Positions 7,908 through 15,935 of a stretch of DNA of 64,000 nucleotides are shown piece by piece (positions within the stretch are counted from its first letter, which is position 1; each line of letters opens with the position of its first letter). Made by a program: the position numbers and the translations under genes. The DNA is from Chitinophaga sp. SYP-B3965. GTDB lineage: Bacteria > Bacteroidota > Bacteroidia > Chitinophagales > Chitinophagaceae. The stretch lies in assembly GCF_009647655.1 (NCBI RefSeq), contig NZ_WJFD01000009.1, positions 1-64,000 of the forward strand, read 5' to 3'. The notes under the pieces were generated by a model. The model was not told the DNA's origin, did no database searches, and worked only from the letters and a program-made list of their open reading frames with translations.

Positions 7908-9050
7908 CTATAACCTGAAAACCTTCGCCTCATCACCCACAACCTGCACGATCCCCGGCTTTTTCCCTTTATCAAAACTCCCGTACAAGTCTGCAATTCC
8001 CAATGCCTGTGCACCATTGAGAGTAGCCCACTGCATGATATTCACCAAAGGAATATGCGGATAATGTTCCCGGATAGTTTTGATCTCAGACCATATAGAA
8101 AGCTGATGATTGGAAGCAAGGCTATCCGTTCCCAGCGTCATCCTGGCACCGAGTTGCAGAAATGCAGGAATATCCGGCAGCCGGTTTTCGATATACATAT
8201 TCGCATTGGGGCAGAGGCACCAGAATATTTCCTGTGGCCTGGAATTAGCGAAGCGTATGTCCATTTCCGTTGTATAGGTATTATGCACCAGCAGCATGCG
8301 GGGAATGTGAGAAAAATAAGGAAGGTAACTTTGCAAACTGGTGATGCCGGTAGGAGAAAAGTTAGCAATATCAATCCCAAAATGCTGATAGAAATCCAGG
8401 AAGTCGCCCGTTTTGTGTTTGTACAATTCATCCTCCGCAGGGCATTCCTGGTTATGGATGCTTACAGGCGTATTGCCTTCCATGCTGCCCAATAATTTAA
8501 ACAAAGTGGCAGATACAGAATAGGGTGCATGTGGCACCAGCGAAACCGGCTGCTCCTTTTCGGCAAACTGAGAGAATACAGCAGCAGAATGTTCCAGCCG
8601 TTGATGCGCTACCGCATCTATAAAACCCATGCATTCCACAAAGCTGTGCCAGTAAAGGGGAGAGTTTAACTTATGTGCCAGGGTAGCTGCTGTATTGCAG
8701 ATATCCCCCACGGCCACGATCCCTCCTTCCTCCATCTCTTTCCCGGCGGCCATGATAGCCTCCTCCAGGAAATCCGCAGTGGGGGGCTGCCGTTGCTCCA
8801 TCACTGTCCTCAGGAAAAGAGGAAGCCCTGTATGCTCCGGTACCTTCCCTTTCATATGAGAAAGTTCCAGGTGGCAATGTGTGTTAATAAACCCGGGAGA
8901 AAGCCAGCCTTCCACTGTTTTAATATCCTCGCCTGCCCAGGACCGGGGAACCAGTGCAGAAACGTTTCCTGCATCATCCAGGATCAATACCCTGTCCGGT
9001 CCATGGAACCGTTGACCATCAAAAATGTCTTCTGCCGCCAGCTTTATCAT
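7908..9050 (-). CDS. Amidohydrolase-family metal-dependent deaminase/hydrolase
   Basis: A 380-residue cytoplasmic TIM-barrel enzyme. Metal ligands are visible in order: HxH in GFINTHCHLELSH (about 55-65), His in SLVPHAPYSVSA (about 180), His/Glu in VSIHNQECPAEDELY (about 205), and Asp in GTDSLASNHQLS (about 320). This is the S-adenosylhomocysteine/chlorohydrolase-like subfamily. The LELSH pattern after HxH resembles aminofutalosine deaminases of the futalosine menaquinone route, but no other menaquinone gene is in the window, so the substrate is uncertain. First gene of a minus-strand pair with mscS. Confidence 0.8.
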   Translation of the reverse strand: MIKLAAEDIFDGQRFHGPDRVLILDDAGNVSALVPRSWAGEDIKTVEGWLSPGFINTHCHLELSHMKGKVPEHTGLPLFLRTVMEQRQPPTADFLEEAIMAAGKEMEEGGIVAVGDICNTAATLAHKLNSPLYWHSFVECMGFIDAVAHQRLEHSAAVFSQFAEKEQPVSLVPHAPYSVSATLFKLLGSMEGNTPVSIHNQECPAEDELYKHKTGDFLDFYQHFGIDIANFSPTGITSLQSYLPYFSHIPRMLLVHNTYTTEMDIRFANSRPQEIFWCLCPNANMYIENRLPDIPAFLQLGARMTLGTDSLASNHQLSIWSEIKTIREHYPHIPLVNIMQWATLNGAQALGIADLYGSFDKGKKPGIVQVVGDEAKVFRL

Positions 9051-9112
9051 CTTTGCAAATTATCAATTACGAATTAGGAACAGCTACTTCGTTTTTTTTA
9101 GGGGCAAAAATG

Positions 9113-9120
9113 TAATTTTG
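9113..9120 (+). promoter_or_regulatory. Possible -7 box of prfA
   Basis: TAATTTTG matches TAnnTTTG 84 bases before the prfA ATG. The surrounding region has several AATTACG/CGTAATT copies (9065, 9131, 9172, 9180) in both orientations. No good -33 TTG was seen. Confidence 0.35.
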
Positions 9121-9204
9121 CAACCCGAAGCAATTACGAAATACGGTTTTTTCTTTCAATGTTAATCATATTCGTAATCCGTAATTGTTAATTCGTCACT
9201 CATT

Positions 9205-10275
9205 ATGATAGATAAATTAGAAGCCATCAAGGGCCGCTACGAACAGGTAGCTATGGCACTCACCAACCCTGAAGTGGTGAAAGATAATAAGCAATTCAGC
9301 AAGCTGAGCAAGGAATACCGCCAGCTGGAAAAGATCGTGAAGGCTTACGAGAACTACCGTAAGTTGCTGGATGCCATTGCTTTTAACAGGGAAGTGCTGG
9401 AAAGCGGGGATGATGAAATGAGGGATATGGCCAAGGAAGAAACCGAAAGCCTGAATGAGCAGAAAGACAAGGCAGAAGCAGATATCCGTAACCTCCTGAT
9501 CCCGAAAGACCCGCAGGATGAAAGAAATGCGATCCTGGAGATCCGTGGTGGTACTGGTGGGGATGAAGCCAGCCTTTTTGCAGGAGACCTCCTGCGGATG
9601 TACCTGCGTTATTGTGAGAACAAAGGCTGGAAAACCACGATCATGAATGAAAACCCCGGTTCCGTGGGTGGCTATAAAGAAGTTGTAGTAGAAGTAACCG
9701 GCGACGATGTATACGGTACCCTGAAATTCGAATCCGGCGTACATCGTGTGCAACGGGTCCCAGCAACAGAAGGTTCCGGAAGGGTCCATACTTCAGCAGC
9801 TACCGTGGCTATTTTGCCCGAAGCAGATGAAGTGGATGTGGATGTAAGGGATGCAGATATTAAAATGGACACTTTCCGGGCATCCGGAGCAGGTGGCCAG
9901 CACGTAAATAAAACAGAATCTGCGGTAAGGCTTACCCACATTCCTACAGGTGTGATCGTGGAATGCCAGGAAGGCCGTAGCCAGCACTCCAACAGAGATA
10001 TTGCCATGAAAATGCTGCGTACCCGCATCTACGAAGCTGCCGTACGCAAACATGAAGATGCCATTGCCTCCAAACGTAAAAGTCTTGTTTCCACCGGAGA
10101 CCGTTCTGCCAAGATCCGTACCTATAACTATCCACAGGGCCGGGTTACAGATCACCGCATTGGAATGACCGCCTATAATATGGATGCTTTCATGAATGGG
10201 GACATCCAGGACATGATAGAAGCCCTGCAATTCGCTGAAAATGCGGAGAAAATGAAGATGGGAGACCAGGTCTGA
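9205..10275 (+). CDS. prfA: Peptide chain release factor 1
   Basis: A 356-residue class I release factor that reads UAA/UAG and triggers peptide release on the ribosome. The stop-recognition tripeptide PAT is visible in VQRVPATEGSGRVHTS, which marks RF1 rather than RF2 (SPF). The catalytic GGQ is in FRASGAGGQHVNKTESAVR (about residue 230). The N-terminal helical domain (1-100) and full length are normal. The ATG at 9205 gives the expected N-terminus MIDKLEAIKGRYEQV. A DUF937-like gene follows after 76 bases. Confidence 0.98.
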   Translation: MIDKLEAIKGRYEQVAMALTNPEVVKDNKQFSKLSKEYRQLEKIVKAYENYRKLLDAIAFNREVLESGDDEMRDMAKEETESLNEQKDKAEADIRNLLIPKDPQDERNAILEIRGGTGGDEASLFAGDLLRMYLRYCENKGWKTTIMNENPGSVGGYKEVVVEVTGDDVYGTLKFESGVHRVQRVPATEGSGRVHTSAATVAILPEADEVDVDVRDADIKMDTFRASGAGGQHVNKTESAVRLTHIPTGVIVECQEGRSQHSNRDIAMKMLRTRIYEAAVRKHEDAIASKRKSLVSTGDRSAKIRTYNYPQGRVTDHRIGMTAYNMDAFMNGDIQDMIEALQFAENAEKMKMGDQV

Positions 10276-10351
10276 TTTAACACAACAATTTGAGGCAGGG
10301 GAATGTTATTATCATCTACAGTAGTATCTTTCCACCCTAAACCATATCAAA

Positions 10352-10927
10352 ATGCTTGATCAATTAGTTCAACTGGTGCGTGATAGCGCACAGGAAACAG
10401 TGGTAGCCAATCCAGCTATACCTAATGAGCAAAACGATGCTGTGATCGGAGAGGCTTCTCACTCCATTGCTTCCGGTTTACAGGAAGCCCTTGCCAGTGG
10501 AAATGTAAAAGACGTAATGGGTCTTTTTAATTCCAATGGCCAGGTAGACAATAATAACCCCGTGGTCAACAACATTTCTGGTAACCTTATTGGTAGCCTG
10601 ATGGAAAAGTTCAACCTGAATGGTGGCACTGCATCAGCTATTGCCGGTTCTCTCATCCCCAGTGTATTAGGTTCCTTAGTGAAAAAGACCAACGACCCGA
10701 GTGACAATGGTTTTTCACTGGACGGCATTTTCAGTTCCCTCACCGGAGGTTCCACACAAGGCCTCAATTTGGGCAGTCTGCTCGGCAAATTTGCAGGCGG
10801 ACTGGATAAAGACGGTGATGGTGATGTGGATCTGCAGGATATGGTAGGAATGATCAGCAATGGTGCAAAACAGCAACAAGGCAGCGGAGGATTGGGCGGC
10901 CTTTTAGGCGGCATCTTTGGAAAATAA
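10352..10927 (+). CDS. DUF937-like protein with an EF-hand-like loop
   Basis: A 191-residue protein with no signal peptide, rich in Gly, Ser and Asn. It resembles DUF937 proteins: an N-terminal helix MLDQLVQLVRDSAQE, a central repeat-like region (SGNLIGSLMEKFNL, IAGSLIPSVLGSLVKKT) and a glycine-rich end (GGLGGLLGGIFGK). A single calcium-loop sequence DKDGDGDVDLQD lies near residues 152-163, with acidic residues at loop positions 1, 3, 5, 9 and 12. Function is unknown; calcium binding is inference from the loop alone. A near-match -7 box (TATCTTTC) lies about 20 bases upstream, and a strong terminator follows. Confidence 0.7.
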   Translation: MLDQLVQLVRDSAQETVVANPAIPNEQNDAVIGEASHSIASGLQEALASGNVKDVMGLFNSNGQVDNNNPVVNNISGNLIGSLMEKFNLNGGTASAIAGSLIPSVLGSLVKKTNDPSDNGFSLDGIFSSLTGGSTQGLNLGSLLGKFAGGLDKDGDGDVDLQDMVGMISNGAKQQQGSGGLGGLLGGIFGK

Positions 10928-10936
10928 CTGCACAAA

Positions 10937-10971
10937 ACAGACAGGAGAGCATCGTCTCCTGTCTGTTTTTT
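10937..10971 (+). terminator. Terminator of the DUF937-like gene
   Basis: ACAGACAGGAGA (10937-10948) pairs perfectly with TCTCCTGTCTGT (10955-10966), with a 6-base loop and a T-run to 10971. It begins nine bases after the stop codon. Confidence 0.9.
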
Positions 10972-11103
10972 AAAATACTGTCCCTCAGTAGTTTATGGGA
11001 AAAACCACTTTGTTGGCAAACTATTTGTTTAGGCTAGTGCACAAACTATATGCAGGCAACAAAAAACCTGTCCAAAAAACTCACTATGTTAAAATTTACT
11101 AAG

Positions 11104-11787
11104 ATGAAACGAATGAATGCATTTGCAGCGATAGCTTTAGCCGGTACACTGTTGCTTGGCAGCTGTAGCACATGGCAGAGCATGGATAATACAAAGAAAG
11201 GTGCTGTGATTGGTACCGGTGGTGGTGCCGCAGCTGGTGCCATTATTGGTAAAGCAGCCGGTAATACAGCGCTCGGAGCTATCATTGGTGCTGCCGTTGG
11301 TGGTGGTGCCGGTGTATTGATCGGTAAGAAAATGGACAAACAGGCACAGGAGATCAAGAACGAAGTACCCAACGCTACTGTGGAAAGAGTAGGGGAAGGT
11401 ATCAACGTAACCTTCAACTCCGGCGTATTATTCGGATTTGATAAATCAGATCTTACTGCCACTGCACAATCCAATATTCATGAACTGGCAGCCGTATTAA
11501 ATAAATATCCTGATACACACGTACGGGTAGAAGGGCATACAGACGATACCGGTGCAGACGCTTACAACTACAGTTTGTCTGAGCGCCGTGCAAAATCCGT
11601 TGCCGCTTATCTGGTTGCACAAGGAGTAGCTGCTAATCGTGTACAGACTTTCTGGTATGGTGAAACCCAGCCTAAAGTAGCAAATGATTCAGAAGCGAAT
11701 CGTGCTCAAAATCGTCGTGTTGAGTTTTCCATCTATGCAAATGACAAGATGAAACAAGACGCGAAGAAAGAATCAGGTCAGCAATAA
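11104..11787 (+). CDS. OmpA-family lipoprotein with glycine zipper
   Basis: A 227-residue outer-membrane lipoprotein. The start at 11104 gives a compact lipoprotein signal (MKRMNAFAAIALAGTLLLGSC, lipobox LLGSC, lipidated Cys21). ATGs at 11086 and 11050 are in frame but lengthen the n-region. Residues 33-80 form a glycine-zipper segment (GAIIGKAAGNTALGAIIGAA) that may insert in a membrane. The C-terminal half is an OmpA peptidoglycan-binding domain (FGFDKSDLTATAQSNIHELA, VEGHTDDTGADAYNYSLSER, NRRVEFSIYAN) with the D and R that contact diaminopimelate. It probably ties the outer membrane to the wall. Own terminator follows. Confidence 0.92.
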   Translation: MKRMNAFAAIALAGTLLLGSCSTWQSMDNTKKGAVIGTGGGAAAGAIIGKAAGNTALGAIIGAAVGGGAGVLIGKKMDKQAQEIKNEVPNATVERVGEGINVTFNSGVLFGFDKSDLTATAQSNIHELAAVLNKYPDTHVRVEGHTDDTGADAYNYSLSERRAKSVAAYLVAQGVAANRVQTFWYGETQPKVANDSEANRAQNRRVEFSIYANDKMKQDAKKESGQQ

Positions 11788-11825
11788 AAGTATTTTTCGA
11801 ATTTTCTCATAAGCATTTGAAAATT

Positions 11826-11854
11826 TCCTCCTGGTTTTCCGGGAGGATTTTTTT
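11826..11854 (+). terminator. Terminator of the OmpA-lipoprotein gene
   Basis: TCCTCCTGG (11826-11834) pairs with CCGGGAGGA (11839-11847) across a TTTT loop, followed by seven T. It lies just before the end of the convergent aminotransferase gene. Confidence 0.85.
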
Positions 11855-11856
11855 AT

Positions 11857-13044
11857 TTAGGACACCAGCGTGTCCAATCCCGCCAGTATGATCTTACAAG
11901 CTGCACGGATCTCTTCCTCCGTAATGATCAAAGGAGGCACCAGCCTGATACACTGCGGCGCAAACAGGAACCAGTCTGTGATCACACCTTGTTGTATGCA
12001 ATGATCGATCACTTTTTTATTAGCAGGAAAATCTTCCAGTTCAACCGCCAGCATCAATCCTCTTGAACGTACTGCTTTAATGCGCGGATGTTTCAGCAAT
12101 TCTAAAAACAGTTTTTCTTTAAAAACCACACCTGCCATCATATCTTCTTCCATCAATGCTTTCATCCCTGCAAGGCCAGCTGCACACGCAACAGGATGAC
12201 CACCAAACGTAGTGATATGGCCCAATACAGGCTGATTCGTCAGGCTCCACATCACATCCCGGTTGGCAATAAAAGCGCCAAGCGGCATACCACCTCCCAA
12301 TGCTTTACCCAGTAACAGGATATCCGGCACCACATCATATTGCTCAAATGCCCATAAGGTTCCATTCCTGCCAAAGCCACATTGTATCTCATCCAAAATC
12401 AACAGCGTTCCCGTTTCCGTACAGCGCAAACGCAAAGCCTGCAGCCATTCCCGCTGAGGTGCCAGCACACCCGCTTCCCCCTGGATCGTTTCCGCAATCA
12501 CACAAGCCGTCCGCTCCGTAATATTGCTCAGCATGTCCATGGAATTATGAGAAAGATGCTGCACATCCGGCAACAAAGGCCGGTAGGCATTCCGCCAGTA
12601 TTCATCGCCAATAATACTCAGTGATCCCTGCGTAGAGCCATGGTAGCTATTCTTAAAAGCAATGATCTCCGTACGCCCTGTATGGCGTTTAGCTAATTTC
12701 ATAGCCCCTTCCACCGCTTCGCTGCCTGAATTCGTAAAATATACGCTGTTCAAAGAAGCCGGCAAATGATCCGTCAGGTATTTGGCATAAGCCACTTGGG
12801 GGGCTTGCACAAATTCCCCATACACCAAAAGATGCATGTACGTCTGCGCCTGTTCCTGGATCGCCTTTACCACCTTAGGGTGGCAATGCCCGATATTGCA
12901 AACACTGATCCCCGCAATAAGGTCCAGGTACTGTTTGCCATCCGCATCCCACATATACATGCCTTCCGCTTTTACGATCTCCAATGCCAGCGGGGCATCT
13001 GAGGTCTGGGCCACATGTTGTAAAAAAAGCTGCCTGTTATTCAT
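11857..13044 (-). CDS. Class III PLP-dependent aminotransferase (acetylornithine/ornithine type)
   Basis: A 395-residue cytoplasmic fold-type I enzyme. The PLP-phosphate region reads YFTNSGSEAVEGAMKLAK (about 95-112), the aromatic stacking site is FKNSYHGSTQGSLS, and the cofactor Asp is in LLILDEIQCGFGRNGTLW (about 215). The Schiff-base Lys is in LLLGKALGGGMPLGAF (about 247). Close relatives include acetylornithine, succinylornithine and 4-aminobutyrate transaminases. No arginine-biosynthesis neighbour is present, so the exact amino donor is uncertain. Transcribed divergently from the gamma carbonic anhydrase, with only 34 bases between start codons. Confidence 0.9.
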   Translation of the reverse strand: MNNRQLFLQHVAQTSDAPLALEIVKAEGMYMWDADGKQYLDLIAGISVCNIGHCHPKVVKAIQEQAQTYMHLLVYGEFVQAPQVAYAKYLTDHLPASLNSVYFTNSGSEAVEGAMKLAKRHTGRTEIIAFKNSYHGSTQGSLSIIGDEYWRNAYRPLLPDVQHLSHNSMDMLSNITERTACVIAETIQGEAGVLAPQREWLQALRLRCTETGTLLILDEIQCGFGRNGTLWAFEQYDVVPDILLLGKALGGGMPLGAFIANRDVMWSLTNQPVLGHITTFGGHPVACAAGLAGMKALMEEDMMAGVVFKEKLFLELLKHPRIKAVRSRGLMLAVELEDFPANKKVIDHCIQQGVITDWFLFAPQCIRLVPPLIITEEEIRAACKIILAGLDTLVS

Positions 13045-13074
13045 TGCCGCGAAGTTAGTGAAGTTCTATATTTG
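13044..13074 (+). promoter_or_regulatory. Promoter giving a near-leaderless carbonic-anhydrase transcript
   Basis: TTG (13044-13046), a 20-base spacer and TATATTTG (13067-13074) fit both promoter halves. The -7 box ends only four bases before the ATG at 13079, so the predicted transcript begins at or next to the start codon. The TTG abuts the divergent aminotransferase start codon. Confidence 0.6.
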
Positions 13075-13078
13075 TAAC

Positions 13079-13600
13079 ATGCCAGTAATATTACCAGTAA
13101 AAGGAGTATACCCTAAAATGGGAGAAAACAGTTTTATAGCCCCCAATGCTACCATCGTAGGAGATGTGATAATGGGGGATGATTGCAGCGTTTGGTTCAA
13201 TGCCGTTGTGCGGGGAGACGTGAACAGTATTCGTATGGGCAACAAGGTGAATATCCAGGATGGAGCTGTGATCCACGCCACCTACCAGAAAACCAAAACC
13301 ACCATCGGCAATAATGTGTCCATTGGCCACAACGCTATTGTACATGGCTGCACTGTAGAAGATAATGTATTGATCGGCATGGGCGCCATCGTAATGGACA
13401 ATGCCCATATCGGCAGTAATACCATTATTGCCGCCGGAGCAGTGGTTTTGGAAGGAACACAAGTGGAAGCGGGCACTATTTACGCCGGCGTACCCGCCAA
13501 AAAAGTGAAAACCATCAGCCAGGAGCTGATCCATGGAGAGATCGACAGGATTGCCAACAACTATATCATGTATGCAGACTGGTTCCGGGATCAGGTATAA
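13079..13600 (+). CDS. Gamma carbonic anhydrase-like hexapeptide protein
   Basis: A 173-residue left-handed beta-helix protein. The ATG at 13079 is chosen from the conserved start MPVILPVKGVYPKMGENSFI; the upstream open frame is antisense to the aminotransferase. Hexapeptide repeats run through residues 20-130. Zinc-type histidines are in GAVIHATYQKT, SIGHNAIVHGC and related turns. YrdA/PaaY-like gamma carbonic anhydrases share this pattern (NIQDGAVIHA, GHNAIVHGCTVEDNVLIGMG). Catalysis is not certain, because many family members are inactive or act as acyl carriers. Expressed from a promoter lying directly on the start codon. Confidence 0.88.
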   Translation: MPVILPVKGVYPKMGENSFIAPNATIVGDVIMGDDCSVWFNAVVRGDVNSIRMGNKVNIQDGAVIHATYQKTKTTIGNNVSIGHNAIVHGCTVEDNVLIGMGAIVMDNAHIGSNTIIAAGAVVLEGTQVEAGTIYAGVPAKKVKTISQELIHGEIDRIANNYIMYADWFRDQV

Positions 13601-13649
13601 TCACTTGAAGAAAAAATGCTATATTGCATAAGACAAATACCCTGTCCCT

Positions 13650-13799
13650 ATGAAAATAAAATGGTTATTAATGCTTTGGGCAGTTTTTTTACTGACCAGT
13701 TGCGCATCTCAGAAATATGGCTGCCCGGGCAGCACGTATTACAACAAGGGGAATGCAAAGCAAAACTCAAAGGCCGGGAAACAAATGAAATTATTCTAA
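13650..13799 (+). CDS. Micro-lipoprotein 1 (49 residues)
   Basis: A very short predicted lipoprotein. Residues 1-18 (MKIKWLLMLWAVFLLTSC) are a signal peptide with lipobox LTSC, so Cys18 would be lipidated. The mature part is about 31 residues, with ASQKYGCPGSTYYNKGNAK followed by a basic, polar tail. It is followed after nine bases by a second gene of the same design. The spacing, the shared lipobox and the shared Q-K-x-G-C element suggest a related pair. Function unknown. Coding is supported by the signal peptide and the tandem arrangement only. Confidence 0.6.
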   Translation: MKIKWLLMLWAVFLLTSCASQKYGCPGSTYYNKGNAKQNSKAGKQMKLF

Positions 13800-13808
13800 A
13801 CAGAAGGT

Positions 13809-13973
13809 ATGCGCAGGTTTTGCTTTTTACTCGTGATGGCAACAGCTATCCTGGCTATTGGATGCCGCACGCAAAAAACAGGTTGTAAGATTCCCAGGCG
13901 TAGTATGGGTGCAGAAAAAGTGATGGACGAAATGAACAACCCCCCGAAGAAAGGGCTGTTCAGAAGAGGTTAG
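13809..13973 (+). CDS. Micro-lipoprotein 2 (54 residues)
   Basis: Second short predicted lipoprotein. The signal peptide MRRFCFLLVMATAILAIGC has lipobox AIGC (Cys19). The mature part begins RTQKTGCKIPRRSMGAEKVM and is basic. QKTGC aligns with QKYGC of the preceding protein, just after the lipidated Cys. The stop overlaps the end of the convergent rsgA gene by four bases. This GC(P/K)...GA pattern recalls tiny Bacteroidota lipoproteins of unknown function, but that is recollection, not a search. Likely co-transcribed with the first. Confidence 0.6.
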   Translation: MRRFCFLLVMATAILAIGCRTQKTGCKIPRRSMGAEKVMDEMNNPPKKGLFRRG

Positions 13974-14917
13974 TAAGATTTGTCTTCTATCGTATGCCAG
14001 ATAGCTACATAGCTAAGGTATCGTTCCATATCCAGTTCTCCCGCTTCCACAGCATCTTTCACCGCACAGTCAGGTTCATCCAGGTGTTGGCAGTTATTGA
14101 ACTGACAATTAGGAAGAAAAGGCTGCATATCCAGGAAATACTGGGAGAGTTCCGTTTTAGGAATATCAACGATCCCAAATTCCCTCACCCCCGGCGTATC
14201 GATCAAACGCCCGCCCTCCGGCAGATCAAACATCTCAGCGAAAGTAGTAGTATGTAAACCCTTTCCGCTCCAGCCACTCACGTTTTTTGTTTTCAATTTA
14301 AGGTCTGGCAATAACCGGTTGATGATAGTGGATTTTCCCACACCGGAATGCCCCGAGATCAGGCTCGTTTTATTATGCAGCATCGCTTTCACTTCTTCCA
14401 TACCAGCACCCGCTCCCGCAGCAGTTAGCAATACCTGGTAGCCCATGGACTCGTACACTATTTTCCAGTGTTCAAACTTTTCCATTTCCTTTTCCTTGTA
14501 CACATCCTTTTTATTGAAGATGAGCACAGCAGGAATATGATAAGCTGCAGCTGTTACAAGAAACCGGTCAATAAACCCCTGGGAGGTACGCGGTTCTTTC
14601 ACCGTACAAACCAATACCGCCTGATCCAGGTTAGCCGCAACAATATGTTTTTTGTGTTTGCCATGCGGAGAAGACCGCACGATATAATTCTTTCGGTCTT
14701 TGATATCCGTGATCATGGCAGCTGCCTCTGCATCCTGTTCCAGGCTGATGATCACTTCATCGCCTACCGCAATAGGATTGGTAGAGGTGATATCATCATC
14801 CCGCTTAAAGATGCCTTTAATACGGGCCTGAAGAAAGTCACCAGCCTCAGTTTTGGCAGCATACCAGCTGCCCGTTGATTTGTAGATCGTTGCTTGCACG
14901 GCGTAAAGATAAGCCAA
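13970..14917 (-). CDS. rsgA: Ribosome small-subunit-dependent GTPase A
   Basis: A 315-residue circularly permuted GTPase that helps mature the 30S subunit. An N-terminal OB-fold (about 1-75, YKSTGSWYAA, GDEVIISLEQ) precedes the GTPase domain with permuted order G4 (IFNKKDVY, about 140), G1 (SGHSGVGKSTIINRLL, about 195) and G3 (LIDTPGVREFGI, about 240). The C-terminal zinc finger reads CQFNNCQHLDEPDCAVKDAV. Length is normal. It is the last gene of the MoxR-Bat operon: its ATG directly abuts the batA stop codon, so translational coupling is likely. The 3' end overlaps micro-lipoprotein 2. Confidence 0.97.
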   Translation of the reverse strand: MAYLYAVQATIYKSTGSWYAAKTEAGDFLQARIKGIFKRDDDITSTNPIAVGDEVIISLEQDAEAAAMITDIKDRKNYIVRSSPHGKHKKHIVAANLDQAVLVCTVKEPRTSQGFIDRFLVTAAAYHIPAVLIFNKKDVYKEKEMEKFEHWKIVYESMGYQVLLTAAGAGAGMEEVKAMLHNKTSLISGHSGVGKSTIINRLLPDLKLKTKNVSGWSGKGLHTTTFAEMFDLPEGGRLIDTPGVREFGIVDIPKTELSQYFLDMQPFLPNCQFNNCQHLDEPDCAVKDAVEAGELDMERYLSYVAIWHTIEDKSY

Positions 14918-15928
14918 TTAAGGGAGTCTCTTGAAGAGTGTGTATCGCAGCACCACTTCCAGTAAAAGACAAGCCAGGGCGATCATGGCCAGCGGGAAGA
15001 AATATTCTTTATAACGTTTGTACGAAGTGATCTCAACTTTCGTGCGTTCCAGTTTGTCAATCTCTCCGTAAATATTTTTGAGCGAAGTATTATCCGTAGC
15101 CCTGAAATAACGGCCACCCGTTTCAGATGCGATCTTCTTCATCAGCGGTTCATCTATCTGCACATCCACCATCTGCATTTGCACACTGCCATCAGGCATC
15201 GTAGCAGGAGAGGGCGCTTTGCCGATTGTACCAACACCCACCGTATATACTTTGATCTTATAAGCTTTGGCAATTTCAAGTGCCGTGAGCGGATCTACTA
15301 ATCCCGTATTGTTCACACCATCCGTGAGCAGCACGATTATTTTGCTTTTCACTTTACTGCTATGCAAACGGTCCACCGCAGTAGCCAGCCCCATTCCAAT
15401 AGCCGTACCATCCTGCAACATACCACTGCGGATCGTCATGAGTTGTTGTTTCAACACAGCATGGTCCATGGTAATAGGACACTGGGTAAAACTTTCGCCG
15501 GAAAAGATAACAAGCCCGATACGATCACTGATACGGCTGTCCACAAAATCCATCGCCGTTTTCTTCGCCGCTTCCATTCTGTTAGGCTGCAGATCTTCCG
15601 CCAGCATACTACCGGAAATGTCTATACTTAATACAATGTCTATCCCTTCACTGTCTATATTTTCAGAAGTATTAGATGTTTGTGGACGGGCCAGTGCTGT
15701 TACCAGTGCTGCAAAAGCAAGCACGCGCAACACCAGCAAAAGCGGGCGGAAGCGTACTTTCCAGGATACAGGCAAACCTTTCAGGCCTTGCAGGGAAGAT
15801 ACCTGGATAGATCCCTGAAACTTGCGGCCAGCACTGAATTGCCACCAGATCATTGCAGGAATGAACAGGAGCAGCCAGAAGAAGACCGGGTAAGCAAATT
15901 CAATATGTTTCCAGATTTCCAGGTTCAT
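14918..15928 (-). CDS. batA: BatA-like VWA-domain membrane protein
   Basis: A 336-residue inner-membrane protein of the Bacteroides aerotolerance family. The start at 15928 (MNLEIWKHIEFAYPVFFWLL) follows the batD-like stop by seven bases; the longer frame is antisense shadow. Two membrane segments lie at about 10-30 and 60-80. The von Willebrand A domain carries an intact MIDAS: DISGS in IVLSIDISGSMLAEDL (about 95), Thr in DGTAIGMGLATAVD and Asp in LLTDGVNNTG. A C-terminal membrane segment is near 310-330. Family work links such operons to envelope stress and MoxR-chaperoned assembly; the exact role is unknown. Fourth gene of the operon. Confidence 0.9.
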   Translation of the reverse strand: MNLEIWKHIEFAYPVFFWLLLFIPAMIWWQFSAGRKFQGSIQVSSLQGLKGLPVSWKVRFRPLLLVLRVLAFAALVTALARPQTSNTSENIDSEGIDIVLSIDISGSMLAEDLQPNRMEAAKKTAMDFVDSRISDRIGLVIFSGESFTQCPITMDHAVLKQQLMTIRSGMLQDGTAIGMGLATAVDRLHSSKVKSKIIVLLTDGVNNTGLVDPLTALEIAKAYKIKVYTVGVGTIGKAPSPATMPDGSVQMQMVDVQIDEPLMKKIASETGGRYFRATDNTSLKNIYGEIDKLERTKVEITSYKRYKEYFFPLAMIALACLLLEVVLRYTLFKRLP

Positions 15929-15935
15929 GCGTTTA

